From Piromyces finnis (lineage: Eukaryota > Neocallimastigomycota > Neocallimastigomycetes > Neocallimastigales > Neocallimastigaceae): a stretch of DNA of 64,000 nucleotides. A model generated the notes under the pieces. The model was given only the letters and a program-made list of their open reading frames with translations. It was not told the origin of the DNA and ran no database searches. The stretch covers positions 420,501-484,500 of the forward strand of contig MCFH01000039.1 of the NCBI GenBank assembly GCA_002104945.1. The letters run 5' to 3'. Of this stretch, positions 41,859 through 53,034 are shown one piece after another (the stretch's first letter is position 1; every line of letters starts with the position of its first letter). The translations under genes were made by a program, and so were the position numbers.

Positions 41859-42940
41859 TCAGCTTCCAGTATCTTCCCCAAAGTTGCTATCTTCAAGCGG
41901 AATAGTGGTGTAAATATCCGTATCTAATGGAGCATTGAGGTAGGCAGCTTTAATATCAAGCTGAAATATATCCCACTTAAATTTTGCAGCAATAGCAATA
42001 ATAAATTTTAGACTGTCAATATTTAAGGTTGGAGAATAGGTTAAGTCAAGATCAATTCCTTCTTTTTGAAGGAAACCTCTAGCGACAAGTCTAGCTTTAA
42101 AACGTACAATTTTATTATTGCTGTCCCTTTTAACAGCAAAAACCCATTTGGTAAATATAATATTTTTATTTTTTGGGATATTTTTAATCAGTGACATAAT
42201 TTTATTAGAATATAAATTATTCAATTCATCTTGAATGGCTGCTTTCCAATATTTTGAATTTGTACAAGACATATCTTCTTTGTACGTAGTGGGAGCATCA
42301 GTAAATACGGTAGCTATATATTTGTTCTTGTGATTCTTAGTAGTACTGGAATTATTTAGAGAGGTAGGACTGCAAGGCCTTTTTCTTTCAGGATGGGAGG
42401 AATCATCAGAATTATCGGCCATAATATCATCCATGATATCATTTTCATCTTCCAAGTTTGGATCAGGATCATCCATAGATTTATTGTTGTCCGGGATAAA
42501 AGAATATGAGTCACGTGCAATATCTGGAGAGTCAGAAATTTTTGAATTTAAATTTATGTTATCATTAATATCCATAGTGTCTGAGATGGTAGAATTATCC
42601 TGTGTAACATTAGAATTTATGCTAGAATTATGACGTGGATTAATTGATTTATCATCCAATAGAATGTTATCATTTTTATTTTGAATTTTTGAGTCAATTT
42701 TTGAAAAATCTTTATTAATAAAAATTTTTTCACGATGATCAGAAATTGAATTTTCAGTAGTATTTTCACCATCATTTTTGGTATTAGAAATATTTTCAGT
42801 GGTGGAGTCATCAGTTGAAGAATTATTATAATAATCATGATTTTCAATAATTTTATTTTTGTTTTTGTCAGCAAGAGTTTTACCAGGACAAACGTTATCG
42901 GAACCAGGAGTTTCAGGATATTGGTATTTATTATTTTATT
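41859..42940 (-). pseudogene. Linker and RT N-terminal part of copia E7
   Basis: The Ser/Asn/Asp-rich linker ('DDKSINPRHNSSINSN', 'DIMADNSDDSSHPERKRP') leads into RT: 'YWKAAIQDELNNLYSN', 'TKWVFAVKRDSNNKIVRF', 'KARLVARGFLQKEGID', 'WDIFQLDIKAAYLNAPL' (first catalytic Asp region). The frame of 42659-41859 continues upstream to about 42930, where it meets the integrase-linker frame after a shift. Confidence 0.87.
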
Positions 42941-43987
42941 GATATTATTTGAAATTTTACAATTTTTCTTTTCGAAATTGCAATTGTCATTTGCAATTTC
43001 TTCTAAAACTTTTAAAATGTCATTAGTAAATTTATTTTTGTCAAATTTCGAATTTGAATTATTATTTTTGTTTTGAGTGTCTTCATTCATGTATAAAGAA
43101 TTTGTTTTTGAATTGTTCATTAAATTACTTTTTGAGATTTCCTTAGTTTGAGAAATAATATTAGTCCTTTTGTTATTTTCTTCCTCTTTCCTTTCAGTTT
43201 TTTCGTTATAAGTTAAATTTTTATCAACCAGGTCCTCGTCCATAGTACTTATATCGTCTTCATTTACCGTTTTTTCTTCTACTTCTTCTTCATTTACTTC
43301 TTCTTCTATTATTCCTTCATCTTTTACTTCTTCTCCATTGTTTTTAAAGTGGAAATTCACCTTCTTCTTGGAAGTAGTCCTTTCTGTATTATTGTTCTCA
43401 TTATTTATATTTGAATTTGTATCTGTAGTGTTGTTGTTCTTGCTGTCAACAACTTTCTCTTTTAAACCTTCTGTGTTATTGTTGTTCCTCGACGAATCTG
43501 AGGAGACCTTATTGTCGTAATTGTTGATATTATATGAATCGTTGAAAGAGAAATACGGATTGTTAATATTTTTATTTTTATAAGTGTACTGTGCCGGCTT
43601 ATCTTCACAGCATTCTATTTCTCTAGAATAGTGAATTTTAAGTTTATCACCACAAATTTCCATGACTATATATGAGTGATGTACTTCACTGAACCCAAGA
43701 AATATTCCTTCCTTTGAGTTTGGCGCGAATTTTGACTTTTTAAGGGAATAGTCCTTAAAGTAACATATACATCCAAATACCTTTAGGTATTTTAGATCGG
43801 CCTCCTCGTTGGTAAATACTTCGTCAGGGATTAAATTATTATTTTCTTGGTGTGGTATTTTGTTGTAAATATAACAAGAATATTTTACAGCAAAACTCCA
43901 AAAGTCTTCAGATAATTTAACCCAATATAAAAGTGTTTTAGCATAATTTTGAATAGTTTGGTTTATTCTTTCTGCTTTACCATTTAA
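42930..43987 (-). pseudogene. Integrase C-terminal region and acidic linker of copia E7
   Basis: Starts just after the nonsense codon: 'LNGKAERINQTIQNYAKTL' with the third catalytic residue Glu (G-K-A-E-R), 'LSEDFWSFAVKYSCYIYN', 'LKYLKVFGCICYF', 'EGIFLGFSEVHHSY' (copia integrase C-terminal boxes). A long Asn/Glu/Lys-rich linker follows ('EVKDEGIIEEEVNEEEVEEK'). The hydrophobic string at the end of the 43663-42617 frame is a frameshift product. Confidence 0.87.
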
Positions 43988-44335
43988 TTAATGTACGTAA
44001 GGAAGTGAGTTTATCTTAGATATACCGTTTTCCTTACAATATTTTATAACTTTACTACTGTTATATTCTTTTGCACCATCTGTCTTAAATGTTTTGACTT
44101 TATATTGGTCAAAAGTGTTATTGACATTCTTTAGGAATTCAATAATGATATCAGGTGCTTCAGATCTTGACTTGAGAGTATAAATCCAAAGTTTTCTTGA
44201 ATATTCATCCAGTATAGTCATAAAATATTTCTTATTGTTTATGGATGAATTAAACGGGCCTGAAATATCGGAGTGAATAGTCTTTAGAACTCTTCCGGTT
44301 TTAGGTACGGTTTTGTTGTGGGGAGACTTCTTCAT
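43988..44335 (-). pseudogene. Integrase catalytic core of copia E7
   Basis: 'GRVLKTIHSDISGPF' with the first Asp, 'FMTILDEYSRKLWIYTL', 'KTFKTDGAKEYNSSKV' with the second Asp, 'NSLPYVH'. It ends at TAA 43988-43990 where copia proteins usually have Gln (P-Y-x-x-Q-x-N-G); a C to T change of CAA explains it. The same frame continues below. Confidence 0.9.
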
Positions 44336-44556
44336 TTTTGATATTTTGCAGTCTAGGCAAGGCGTTACTTTAATTTTATGTTGATTTAGATATTTCTTCA
44401 GATCCTTCTGGTAGAAATGGCCTAATCTCTTATGCCATATATCTAAATCATCTTCAAAATTTGCAATAAATGGTTCATTTTTATCTTTATTAATGTTTAT
44501 GAGTTTAATTTGAATTGGTTTAATTCATTTGAGTATGTTTGCATTATATTTTATTT
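44336..44556 (-). pseudogene. GAG-pre-integrase / zinc-finger region of copia E7
   Basis: Read in more than one frame: 'FIANFEDDLDIWHKRLGHFY', 'YLNQHKIKVTPCLDCKISK', i.e. the H-x3-H...C-x2-C zinc finger ('WHKRLGH', 'CLDC') that opens copia integrases. Frame breaks separate it from protease on one side and join it to the core on the other. Confidence 0.82.
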
Positions 44557-45309
44557 TCAAGGACTCTGAAAATAAAGTCTGACTTTCCCATCGTCAGTAA
44601 TATCTATAACGCTTCTTAAACCAACTTTAGTAAGTCCTACACCACTAATTAAATTCTTGCTAACTTTATCTGAGTACAAAACTTTTTCTAACTTGTAAGT
44701 TTTGTCTTTTATCTTGAACTCATATGAACCATAACCACTAAATTCACAGGTAGTTCCATTTGCACATCTAAGTTGGATGTGTTCTTCTGTGAAGTTTTCT
44801 AAGATGTCCTTATCATTAACTATATGTTCGGCGGCACCAGTATCGTAGAACCATTCGTCGTACTTATTTTCTCCATACACATAATCTATATTCTTTACAT
44901 TAGGAGAGTCTTCTTTTGTAGCTTCATCTTTTTCAATAAGGTAGATACTTCTTTCCGTTAAAGGCCTAATATCTTCAAATTCTACGTTAATACCGTAACT
45001 TTCGTTGTCGTCATAGTTTTCGACGAAATCTACTTCTTGTTCGAATTTCTTTTGTTGTTTTTTCTTGTGAACTTGCATCCCTTGTTGTGAATTTCTTTTA
45101 GATTTGTTTTGGTTATAGGCCTTATTATTACTGTTTCTTCTTTGTTCTCTTTCCATTTTGGCCTTTTGATTATATTCACACATTTCGGTTGAGTGACCAT
45201 GTTCACAGCAGATATGACAATAAGTACGGTGGCTTCTATTTATATTTCTTCTGTTACCGTAGCTTTTATTCTTTGTTGATTTGTTTTCTCTAACAAAATC
45301 AACATCCAT
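44557..45309 (-). pseudogene. Gag zinc knuckle and protease of copia E7
   Basis: 250-codon frame. Residues about 27-45: zinc knuckle C-H-I-C-C-E-H-G-H-S-T-E-M-C. A basic Gln/Lys-rich stretch follows, then residues about 150-165: retropepsin 'EWFYDTGAAEHIVND' with D-T-G, the flap-like 'LRCANGTTCEFSGYG', and 'LYSDKVSKNLISGVGLTK', typical copia protease boxes. The end is out of frame with the integrase zinc finger. Confidence 0.9.
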
Positions 45310-45351
45310 TGGATCATCAACTTCGACATCTTCATCTTGGTCGTTGTTGAT

Positions 45352-45706
45352 TCAATCCTCGAAATAGGATTTGGCACTGATGTAACTTTTGACCTTCTCA
45401 TAGAGTTGATCAGAAGTTTCGTCTAAAGTTATATTCAATTGGTTCTTGACACTTCGTGGAAGGGAATTGTACATAAATTTCAATTTTTCCCTTTCACTTA
45501 AGGACATTCTTTGTTCAGACATCTCAAGGAAGATTTCCTTGATTTTATCAATGGTTTTACTGACTTTGCTTACATCTTCAGTATATAATTTTCTTAACTT
45601 TTTTAGCAAGTATTCGATGTCTGCATTAGCGTTACCGTATTTTGTATTCAACTTCTTGAATACTTGGTAACAGCTAGTACTATGACCAATCTCTCTGAGG
45701 ATCTAC
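45352..45706 (-). pseudogene. Gag fragment of copia E7
   Basis: Frame from about 45706: 'CYQVFKKLNTKYGNANADIE', 'LRKLYTEDVSKVSKTIDKIK', 'LSEREKLKFMYNSLPRSVKN' and 'SDQLYEKVKSYISAKSYFED', the capsid region of copia Gag (UBN2-like pattern L...L-P..., here 'MYNSLPRSVK'). The N-terminus is lost at the junction with the LINE. A stop at 45352 and a short gap separate it from the zinc knuckle. Confidence 0.75.
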
Positions 45707-46318
45707 TGATGGGGAAACAAAAGTCATACCATTTGGACATTCCTCTTATGATACTGACTTGACCCACGAAAAATACATGGAACCCCTCTTTCCTAATCCC
45801 AATAACAACACATGGGAAAAATTGTGGAGTTAAGGGATATATTTTAGTGCAAGTGTGATTACATACGCAAAAATAGAAAGGATTCAAATATAGGCCAACA
45901 ACAAGGCAAACCCCCTACTGTTTATAATATGTATTTTGAAGATGAAAATAATAATATGAGAGGAAGAAATGCTGCCTAGTCTTCCCTAACTCAAAGTACC
46001 CTTCATGAGTTAGGCATAAGAGGAGGAAGCAAAAACCCTCCCTATTCTAAAATTAATTCAACCCTGGCTATAGCTACAGATACAGCTACAGCTATAACTA
46101 CAACTACAACTACAACTACGACTCCTAATTGGCTTCAATACTCTATGGATAAGGGTAGTTGTAATACTAATTTGAATAATGAAAACTTGGTTATGGAGAA
46201 CTTATTGGATCCTCTAAATAAAATTACTTTAGAGGAATTCAACAAATTAAGAAATTTATACAATGGATTAATAAAGTTGAAACACTTGAACGAAATTATT
46301 TATCTCTTACTGATAAGG
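45706..46318 (+). pseudogene. LINE ORF1, first part
   Basis: In shifting frames: 'TDGETKVIPFGHSSYDTDL' and 'LFPNPNNNTWEKLW' (45706-45830), then 'VYNMYFEDENNNMRGRNAA' (TAG near 45979), 'LHELGIRGGSKNPPYSKI', a Thr run and 'KITLEEFNKLRNLYNGLIKL'. I recognise no known domain. Position upstream of the endonuclease-RT frame and continuity with the next fragments make ORF1 the likely identity. Confidence 0.5.
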
Positions 46319-46569
46319 TGAATACTTATCACTTATTATATGAAAATAATGATTTAGAAGTAAGAGAGAAAATAAAAAGTGTTTTTAATAATATTAAAAG
46401 CGAAAGTAATTCTTATAGTGAAATTATTCCCTCAGTTACTTATGCTATAAAAGCAGCGGGCAAGGCAAATTCACCCTCAAGACTAAATGCTATAGTGGAA
46501 CGTCGTAAGAGGGTTGAAGAAAAATTAAAAGAAGAAAAGAAGAAAGAAATAATAAATGCGAAGAAATAG
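46318..46569 (+). pseudogene. LINE ORF1, second part (coiled-coil-like end)
   Basis: Open frame of 83 codons; 'NTYHLLYENNDLEVREKIKS', 'SYSEIIPSVTYAIKAAGKAN', and a strongly charged C-terminal helix ('RRKRVEEKLKEEKKKEI') that could form a coiled coil, as many LINE ORF1 proteins do for trimerisation. Unrecognised otherwise. It is out of frame with its neighbours. Confidence 0.5.
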
Positions 46570-47473
46570 AAAAGATAATTAAACAATATTACAATAAATT
46601 ACCTTCAAATTTAAGAAAAGCATATGATGAAGGTAATATTGAAAAAATTCAAAAGTCTTTTCTTGGTTTAACAACTAAAACCAAGATTAGCATCCAAAGA
46701 CTTCAAAAGAGTCTATGTAAAAGGAATACAAATAAGCCCAATAAGATCTAAGAGAATTTTTTGAATCTATAGAAATTCATAAAAAGGATTTAAAAAATAT
46801 CTCTTTTATTGGAACTGACATGTGAGTTGGTTATTGTTTCTTCATATTTAGAGACCTTTGAACAATATATGTTTATTGCTTCAAAGATACCATCTTTAAA
46901 TATTGAATATCTGAAGGATTTCAACCTTTATCAATGCTATGAAAAAAATCCTTCAAAAGAAGATATATATAAAGTTGAAAAGTCCTTTTACAATAGAATT
47001 TCAGGAATTATCGCTCGCCCAAACAGTCCTGATTATATAAAAGAATTCTTTATGGATGTTCTAAATGATTCTAACTTTAAAACTATTGATAAATTTAGTG
47101 ATGAATTATTGGATAAAAATCCTCTTGATACTACTACTATTTCTGGCTCTGACTCTGACTCTGACTCTGGTTCTGGTTCTGATTCTGCTACTACTGTTAC
47201 TAATCCTATTAATGATAAAGTGATGGAAGATGCTTCAAAAGTTAATAATAATGAAGAAAATAATTTAAATAAAAAGAGAAAAAATCCTAATGAAAGTTAT
47301 AGTGAAACCGTACTTTATAAAAGAGTTGATCAAAGAAATGGTAAAAAGATATCTCCATAATAAAAATATAATTGCTTCCATCAATAAAGAAAATAATGTA
47401 GCAACTTCAAATCCTAAATTTTCAAGTTTTTCAGGTGGAACAATAATTCCTGAAACCCCAAAGTCTCAATATC
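46570..47473 (+). pseudogene. LINE ORF1, third part
   Basis: 'QYYNKLPSNLRKAYDEGNIE' then, after stops, the 183-codon frame 46809-47360: 'CELVIVSSYLETFEQYMFIA', 'EDIYKVEKSFYNRISGIIA', a Ser-Asp/Ser-Gly run (about 47140-47190), and 'NKKRKNPNESYSETVLYKR' (basic, possible nuclear signal). A one-base shift near 47300-47360 leads to the frame 'NKNIIASINKENNVATSNPK', which ends at 'PKSQY' exactly at the L6 insertion. No known domain recognised. Confidence 0.55.
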
Positions 47474-47485
47474 TGTAACGAATAC

Positions 47486-49239
47486 TGTCACAATAACATA
47501 TATAAAAATTTAAAAAATTTGGACACATGGAAAAAATTAAAAATTTTTTTAAAATTTGAAAATTTGAAAATTTGAAAAAATTTATTTTTTAAATTTTTAT
47601 TAAAAAATTTCAAATTATAAAATTTCTAATATTTGAAATTATTAAATTTTTTTAAAATTATTAAAATTTTATTATTAAAAATTCTATTTTAAATTTATTA
47701 ACTATTTACAATAATTATATTAATTATTAATTTATAAAAATTAAATATTTTATAATTAGACAATAATTAATTAAAATTAAAAAATGTAATAATTAAAATT
47801 GTTCATGTATAAAAAGAACAAAAATTGACAAAAATTACGAAGCTTTAGCGTTAGTAATTTTTTAACTTAAAGTTAATAAAATTTATAAACTCCTATAAAA
47901 CCTAAAACTTTAAAAATTTTAATATTTTTAATAACTTAATATATGCTGATATTAAGTTATTGCTAAAATAAAAATATTATTTAATTTTCTTTATATAAAT
48001 ATTATTAGCTTTACGCCTTCAATAGGAAAGCGTATTATATTTGTTAATTAATATATGTAAAAGTTTTACTAAACTTATAATTTAATATTAAAATATTAAA
48101 TTAAATAAAAGGTTAAAAGATAACTAGGTTAGAAAAAAAAATGTTTTATTAAAATAATCTTAATTGATTTATAAATGAATAATTAAATTATATATTATGG
48201 TTAAAATAATTTCTTTTATTTTATTTAATGATATATTGCTAAAATATATAATAATAAGATTATTTAGTAGTGATACTCATTAAGTATTAATTATTATTAA
48301 TAGTTAATAATTTATAGTTAATAATCTTTAGTTAATAATTTATAGTTAATAATTTAATAATTTATGGTTAATAATTTTTGGTTAATAATCTTTACAAAGA
48401 TTTTAATTTCATAAACTATTCTAAACTATTTATACTATTTGTAATTTTACATTTAATAATAAAATAACTTTTCAATACATGATTATATTCATAATATATT
48501 TTATAATACTTAAACTAAACTTAAGACTTATTCCTAATTATTAAAAAATAACTATTGTTCATAATATTCATAATATTAATTATTTCTTAATTATAATATA
48601 ATTCATTGAATATAATATTAATAATTATAATCCTCTAGTTCAAAGATTATAAATTATGTTATTGAAATAATTATTATAAAATAAAGTTAATTAGTTCCGG
48701 AAAATAATTTTAATTTAATTAAACAATAATTTTTATACGTTGAGTGAATGATTTATGTTTGATATATCAGGGGTGATCATTCTCTGAATAAACAATTAAT
48801 CATTGCTAACAAAATATCTTTAAATTGGAATATCTCGTGAACCAGCAGAGATATTGACCTGATTTTAAGATATGTTGTTTGTCTCGAGCGTGGCTTTCTA
48901 ACGAACGTAATTATAACCAAAATATTTTTATTCAAAAATCGTCATTCGTTGAGGAGATACGCGTGTTTTTTCTTATTCCATTTTAACGATAAGGGTTAAA
49001 GTTATTTATTATAAAAATTATTAAGGGTTAAGGTCATATTTTAACCTTTTCTAAATTTTTAAATATTTCTTAATAAAATTTTATAATTTATTTGAAAATA
49101 AAATATTTGTTGATTTTGAAATTTCATAAGTGATTTCACAATTCCAAGTGATCTTGAAATTGTATTTTCACTAGTATTCGTGACAATATAACTAGTGTGC
49201 TTACCACACTTTTCTTTAATAAAAAATCGCTTTTTGACA
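47486..49239 (+). mobile_element. Solo LTR L2, copy 3, split by L3 (parts 47486-48055 and 49191-49239)
   Basis: Same ends as the other copies (TGTCACAATAAC, GCTTTTTGACA). Flanks AATAC (47481-47485) and AATGC (49240-49244), a TSD with one mismatch. It has a local expansion near 47550-47580 (repeated 'GAAAATTT'). L3 sits at 48056 with TSD ATATA. Confidence 0.85.
48056..49185 (+). repeat. Solo LTR L3, copy 2 (1130 bp)
   Basis: TGTAAAAGTTTTAC...GTATTCGTGACA with exact TSD ATATA (48051-48055, 49186-49190). Nearly the same length as the copy at 18046 (1126 bp). Internal tandem 'GTTAATAATTTATA' units lie near 48298-48395. Confidence 0.88.
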
Positions 49240-49741
49240 AATGCTGTAAAAGGTTTTTTATATTATTAGTTAATAAGTTACTAATTAGTTAATTAAGTTA
49301 GTTATTACCTCTCTATACGAGTTAATAACTAAATAAAGTTTTATAAAAAATAATAAAAGAAAGAAAATAAATATTATAACACTAAAATAAATATAAACAC
49401 TTATATAAATATTTTATGAAATAACTTTTACTTAAATAATTATATTTTAATTATATCTTTTATTTATTTATTATAATTATAATACATTAATTATTATTAT
49501 AGCTATTAATTTACTTTAATACTAACGCTAAAGTATTTAACGTTAGTTTTGACTATACTATTTAACTATATGAGTTTATTTTCTTTACCACTTGATTGGG
49601 TAAAGCAAATAAACTTCCTATTTAATTAATAACCATTAATATATGGCTATACATATATTTGGCCAATAAATGGTGACCAGAATATATGGTTTCAATTGAA
49701 ATATTTGTGGGCAAACTTATGGCCACAAATATTTCTTACAA

Positions 49742-50299
49742 TGATACGTAGAAAATATTATCTTAATTCTATAAATGAATATAGAAAGTGATAATATTTG
49801 TATCTAAAAAATAATATTTAATAAATAAAATTTAAAGAAAATAAAAATAAATGATTTTTATACTTGTTCATTTTCAAGTATTAGTTAGTTTTATAAAATA
49901 TAGTTTATTTAATTATAAATTTTGATATTTAATAACTCTAGTATTATTAAATATATATTTTATTATGAATACATCTCGGTATGTATGTGAATATAATTAT
50001 AAGTATTATTTTAATAAATTTAATATTATTATCTAATTTTTCTGGATTATTAGGAACATTTTTAAAAATAAGTAATTCTATCACTATTTATACAAAATTA
50101 TTATTTTAAGATATAATTATAAACAAATATAAACTATTTAATTTAAAAAGAAATAAACAATTAAATAAACAAAAAGTTTACATTTATAATTTTTAATTTA
50201 ATAATTTTATACATGTTAAATATTTTAAATTTTTATCTATATTTTAATTATTATTATTATTATTATTAATTTATAATTTATAAATTTAATTATTTATCA
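49742..50299 (+). repeat. Solo LTR L4, copy 3 (558 bp, intact)
   Basis: TGATACGTAG...TTTATCA with exact 4-bp TSD ACAA (49738-49741, 50300-50303). Reference copy of L4 in this window. Confidence 0.88.
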
Positions 50300-50303
50300 A
50301 CAA

Positions 50304-50710
50304 ATGCTAGAAATAACTAAATTGTCTTAGTGGTTAGTAGCTAAGACTTTGAGTCTGAATGACAATAGTTCAAGACATCATAGATACTATTTTAAAAAAT
50401 TATAATTTTATTTTATTTTCAAATTTTATTTTATATAAAGATTATTGATTGGTTAAGAATTTTAAGTTGAAAAAATTTTATAAATTAATTTAAAAAATTT
50501 TTAGTATAAATACGAGTGAATTTTCCCAAATATTTTAAAGAATCGAGATTTTATTAATAAATAATTATATTATTAAACACTAACTTATTAAGTTAAATTC
50601 TATGTGCTTTTAATGATATTTTTATAAATTAATAATTTACAGAATATTTTAAAGTGTTAATATTACTAAGTTATTTAGTAAATATTATAATTTGTTTTTA
50701 TTGTTAAAGA
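50304..50710 (+). repeat. tRNA-like repeat, copy 2 (right part of L6)
   Basis: Matches 22412-22820. Head 50322-50382: 'TGGTTAGTAGCTAAG' (A-box-like), hairpin AGACT-TTG-AGTCT, and 'TAGTTCAAGAC' (B-box-like). The hairpin has a compensating change with respect to copy 1. Since it lies inside L6, it is either an L6 module or a SINE trapped in it. Confidence 0.55.
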
Positions 50711-50724
50711 CACATTTCTTTACA

Positions 50725-50983
50725 ATATCCAAACTTGACTTCAGGAAAAAATATTGTTTCAACACAAGTTCTTTTAGAAGAAACAGAGTACCCGACCCCC
50801 CTTTTTTCAATAGAAAATGAAATTTCAACTCAGGAATGTTTAGTGGAAGCAGTAATTCCAACTCAAATATTATCTGAAGAAACTGGAATTTCTAGAACTC
50901 AAACTCTTGTGGTAAACAATAATAATAACTCTAAACTTGATAGTTCTCTTGAATTCTCTCCTTTAAATTTATCTGATTTTTAA
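50725..50983 (+). pseudogene. LINE ORF1, C-terminal part
   Basis: In frame with ORF1 after excision of L6. Acidic, with degenerate internal repeats ('STQVLLEETEYPT', 'STQECLVEAVIPT', 'TQILSEETGIS') of about 13-16 residues, then Asn run and 'SPLNLSDF', stop at 50981-50983. No domain recognised. ORF2 starts 57 bases further on. Confidence 0.6.
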
Positions 50984-51040
50984 AGTTTTTTTCTTTTTAA
51001 AGAACCAGTCATAATTATTAAAAGCATATAGTATAAATAT

Positions 51041-51817
51041 ATGAATATTATGAATATATTTAATACTAATACATTTAATAATAATAACTCAGAAAATACT
51101 TTGCCATCTAGAGTGACTCTAGATAATTTTTTTAAATTATCATATAAAAAACTTAAATTAATTCATATAATTGACAAAAGACTAGAATTATATGAATTTA
51201 AATCATCATTATTAAACAATTTAAATTACGATTCAAACAAAAATATTTTTTATTATAATGAAATTCATAATTTAAATATTTTATATATTAATGCTAATGG
51301 TTTAGGAGATGTAAAACAAATCATTACATTAAATAATCTGATATATAAATATGATATAATATTTATATCAGAATCATGGTTTATCGACCATGAAAAAATA
51401 ATCAATGAACCCTATTTTGTTAGTTCAACACCATTAAAGTTGAAAAAGGGATTCAGACAAATCGATGGGATCTACTGTTTTGCTAATCCCTTAATGAAAA
51501 AAATGATAAAGGTGTTGTATCTAACAAAATACAGTATTACTATAAAGGTCATGGGTAAAATCATTAAAGCAATTTATTATCCACCTTCATTAAATAATGA
51601 AAAATTTGATAATGAATTTAATGATCTTTTCAAACCGGATCTTGTTCTTGGTGATTTTAATATCAATATATATAAACAGTATCCTTTAAAAAAACATAAT
51701 ATTTTAAATAAGTATTGTTCTTCCCGTAGTCTTTATCCTTTAATACCAATTAAGAAGAGCAATATATGCTTACCTAGATTAGATCATGTCTTTGCAAAAG
51801 AGGATTTAAAAAGGTAA
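51041..51817 (+). pseudogene. LINE ORF2: APE-type endonuclease domain
   Basis: Would nick target DNA to prime reverse transcription. ATG 51041. Motifs of the exonuclease-endonuclease-phosphatase fold: 'LYINANGLGD' (N), 'DIIFISESWF' (catalytic E), 'DLVLGDFNIN' (G-D-F-N), 'CLPRLDHVFA' (D-H). The frame stops at 51815-51817; the last motif 'APLRTDHPALE' (D-H) lies beyond in another frame (51830-51865). All key residues are thus visible. It is out of frame with RT. Confidence 0.9.
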
Positions 51818-52362
51818 GCTTTACGTTGGAAGTGCCCCTTTACGTACTGATCACCCAGCATTAGAAGTATCAATACTTGTTAATAATTCTATTGCTGTTG
51901 AAGATAATAGTGGTGTCAATGAAAAATCATATAAATTAAAATATGATTTAAATAATTTAAAATATGCATATATAAGGAAAGCATTCAAGGATAGGATTAA
52001 TATAATGTCTGATAATATAATAAAGTATTATGAAAAAATCAATTTAGCTTTTTTTTACCTCTTCAATAAAAATTAAGCAAGAAATGGTAGATAAAGCTGA
52101 TGATATTCTTATTGGTTTACTTCAAGATTTTTCAAAAGATCTTTTGGGTGAAGTAAAAGAAAACAAAAAAGTAAACCAAATAAGAACTTATTATAATTTA
52201 ATAAATTCAAATAATAGAAAAAGTATTCACCCTACCACCCCTACCACTACCACTACCACTAATAATACCAGTACTACTACTAATACCAATACCCTTACAA
52301 ATATTAATAATAATTATTGGAATGAAAATAAAGATAATCTAGATGATTACTACTTCAATTAG
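51818..52362 (+). pseudogene. LINE ORF2: endonuclease-RT linker
   Basis: First 'GSAPLRTDHPALEVSILV' (end of endonuclease), then 'KYAYIRKAFKDRI', and the frame 52084-52362 ('DDILIGLLQDFSKDLLGEVK', a Thr/Pro run 'TPTTTTTTNNTSTTTN'). A linker of this kind separates endonuclease and RT in LINEs. Frame changes near 51815, 52060 and 52345. Confidence 0.7.
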
Positions 52363-52777
52363 ATTATTTAAAGAACATATAAAAGATTCTTCAGGAATGC
52401 CTTTATATGTACAATCTTCAAGCCCTAATAAAAATGAAGTAGAAGATGCTTATGATTATTATAAGGAATATTATAAACCTCTTAATAATCAATTTTCTCC
52501 CTATAATTTAAGACATTTATATTCAGGGAATAAAAGTCAAACATTTTATGACTATTTAACAAAGGAAAAAGTAGTCAATAAAATAAACAATCTACCATCA
52601 AATAAAGCATGTGGTAGTGATGGTATACATACTATCCTTTTAAAGTCGATGAATGATAGTATGTTGCCAGATATACTAACTGAATTATTCAAGTTATGTA
52701 TATCATTTGGGATGACACCTTTGCGTTGGAATAAATCAGTGATATATCCTATACCAAAAAAGAAAGAATCATGCTAA
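52343..52777 (+). pseudogene. LINE ORF2: RT, N-terminal boxes
   Basis: 'LRHLYSGNKSQTFYDYLTKE', 'INNLPSNKACGSDGIHTILL' (the LINE box K-A-x-G-x-D-G-I), 'TELFKLCISFGMTPLRWNKS' and 'VIYPIPKK'. Stop TAA at 52775-52777 (the codon before 'FRPIAL' box). Clearly a non-LTR RT, not a retroviral-type one. Confidence 0.9.
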
Positions 52778-53034
52778 ATCCAAGATTTCCGTCCCATAGC
52801 ATTGACTAATATTTTTAGGAAGATATTTGAAGGTTTGCTACTTGATTTCATTAAAGAAAAGATGGAATCCGAATTCAAGGTATGTAGGAATCAAGCAAGC
52901 TTTAGAAGGGGATACTCCACCATTACCCATGCCTTGATTTCAAATGAAACCGCGTAAAAAGGAAGTAAGCAAACCCATATATTGATCTCAAGAAAGCATA
53001 TGATTCAGTTCCTATTAAATGCCTGATTAAAAAA
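52778..53034 (+). pseudogene. LINE ORF2: RT, middle boxes (frameshifted)
   Basis: In frame pieces: 'QDFRPIALTNIFRKIFEGLL', 'NQASFRRGYSTITHALISNE' and 'DLKKAYDSVPIKCLIKKL' (first catalytic Asp region, D-x-x-K-A-Y-D). Stops and a shift near 52960-52980 interrupt it. Confidence 0.87.

Larger units (their letters stand above)
39938..45706 (-). mobile_element. Ty1/copia element E7, minus strand, 5' LTR missing
   Basis: Order on the minus strand: gag, CCHC knuckle, protease, integrase, RT, RNase H, purine tract, LTR. Integrase before RT is diagnostic of copia. It is cut in gag at about 45706, where the LINE begins. Lesions: two nonsense codons (TAA 43988-43990; TGA 41504-41506), frameshifts near 41780, 42930, 44340-44560 and 45310-45350, and a family B solo LTR in RNase H. 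Between the lesions the frames are long, so decay is moderate. Confidence 0.92.
47474..50724. mobile_element. LTR-like element L6, nested in LINE ORF1 and carrying L2 and L4
   Basis: TGTAACGAAT...TTTCTTTACA with exact TSD ATATC (47469-47473, 50725-50729). Taking L6 and one TSD away rejoins ORF1 in frame (CAA TAT C|CA AAC), strong proof of the boundaries. Own sequence is about 0.93 kb: 47474-47485, 49245-49741 and 50304-50724. It carries a tRNA-like stretch in its right part, and an inverted repeat ACTAACG/CGTTAGT near 49521-49546. Confidence 0.88.

Noticed and set aside
45648-45887. Minus-strand frame with Cys/His-rich start as a copia Gag N-terminus
   Set aside because: Upstream of 45706 it is out of frame with Gag and antisense to a plus-strand LINE reading ('TDGETKVIPFGHSSYD'); it crosses the junction of two elements.
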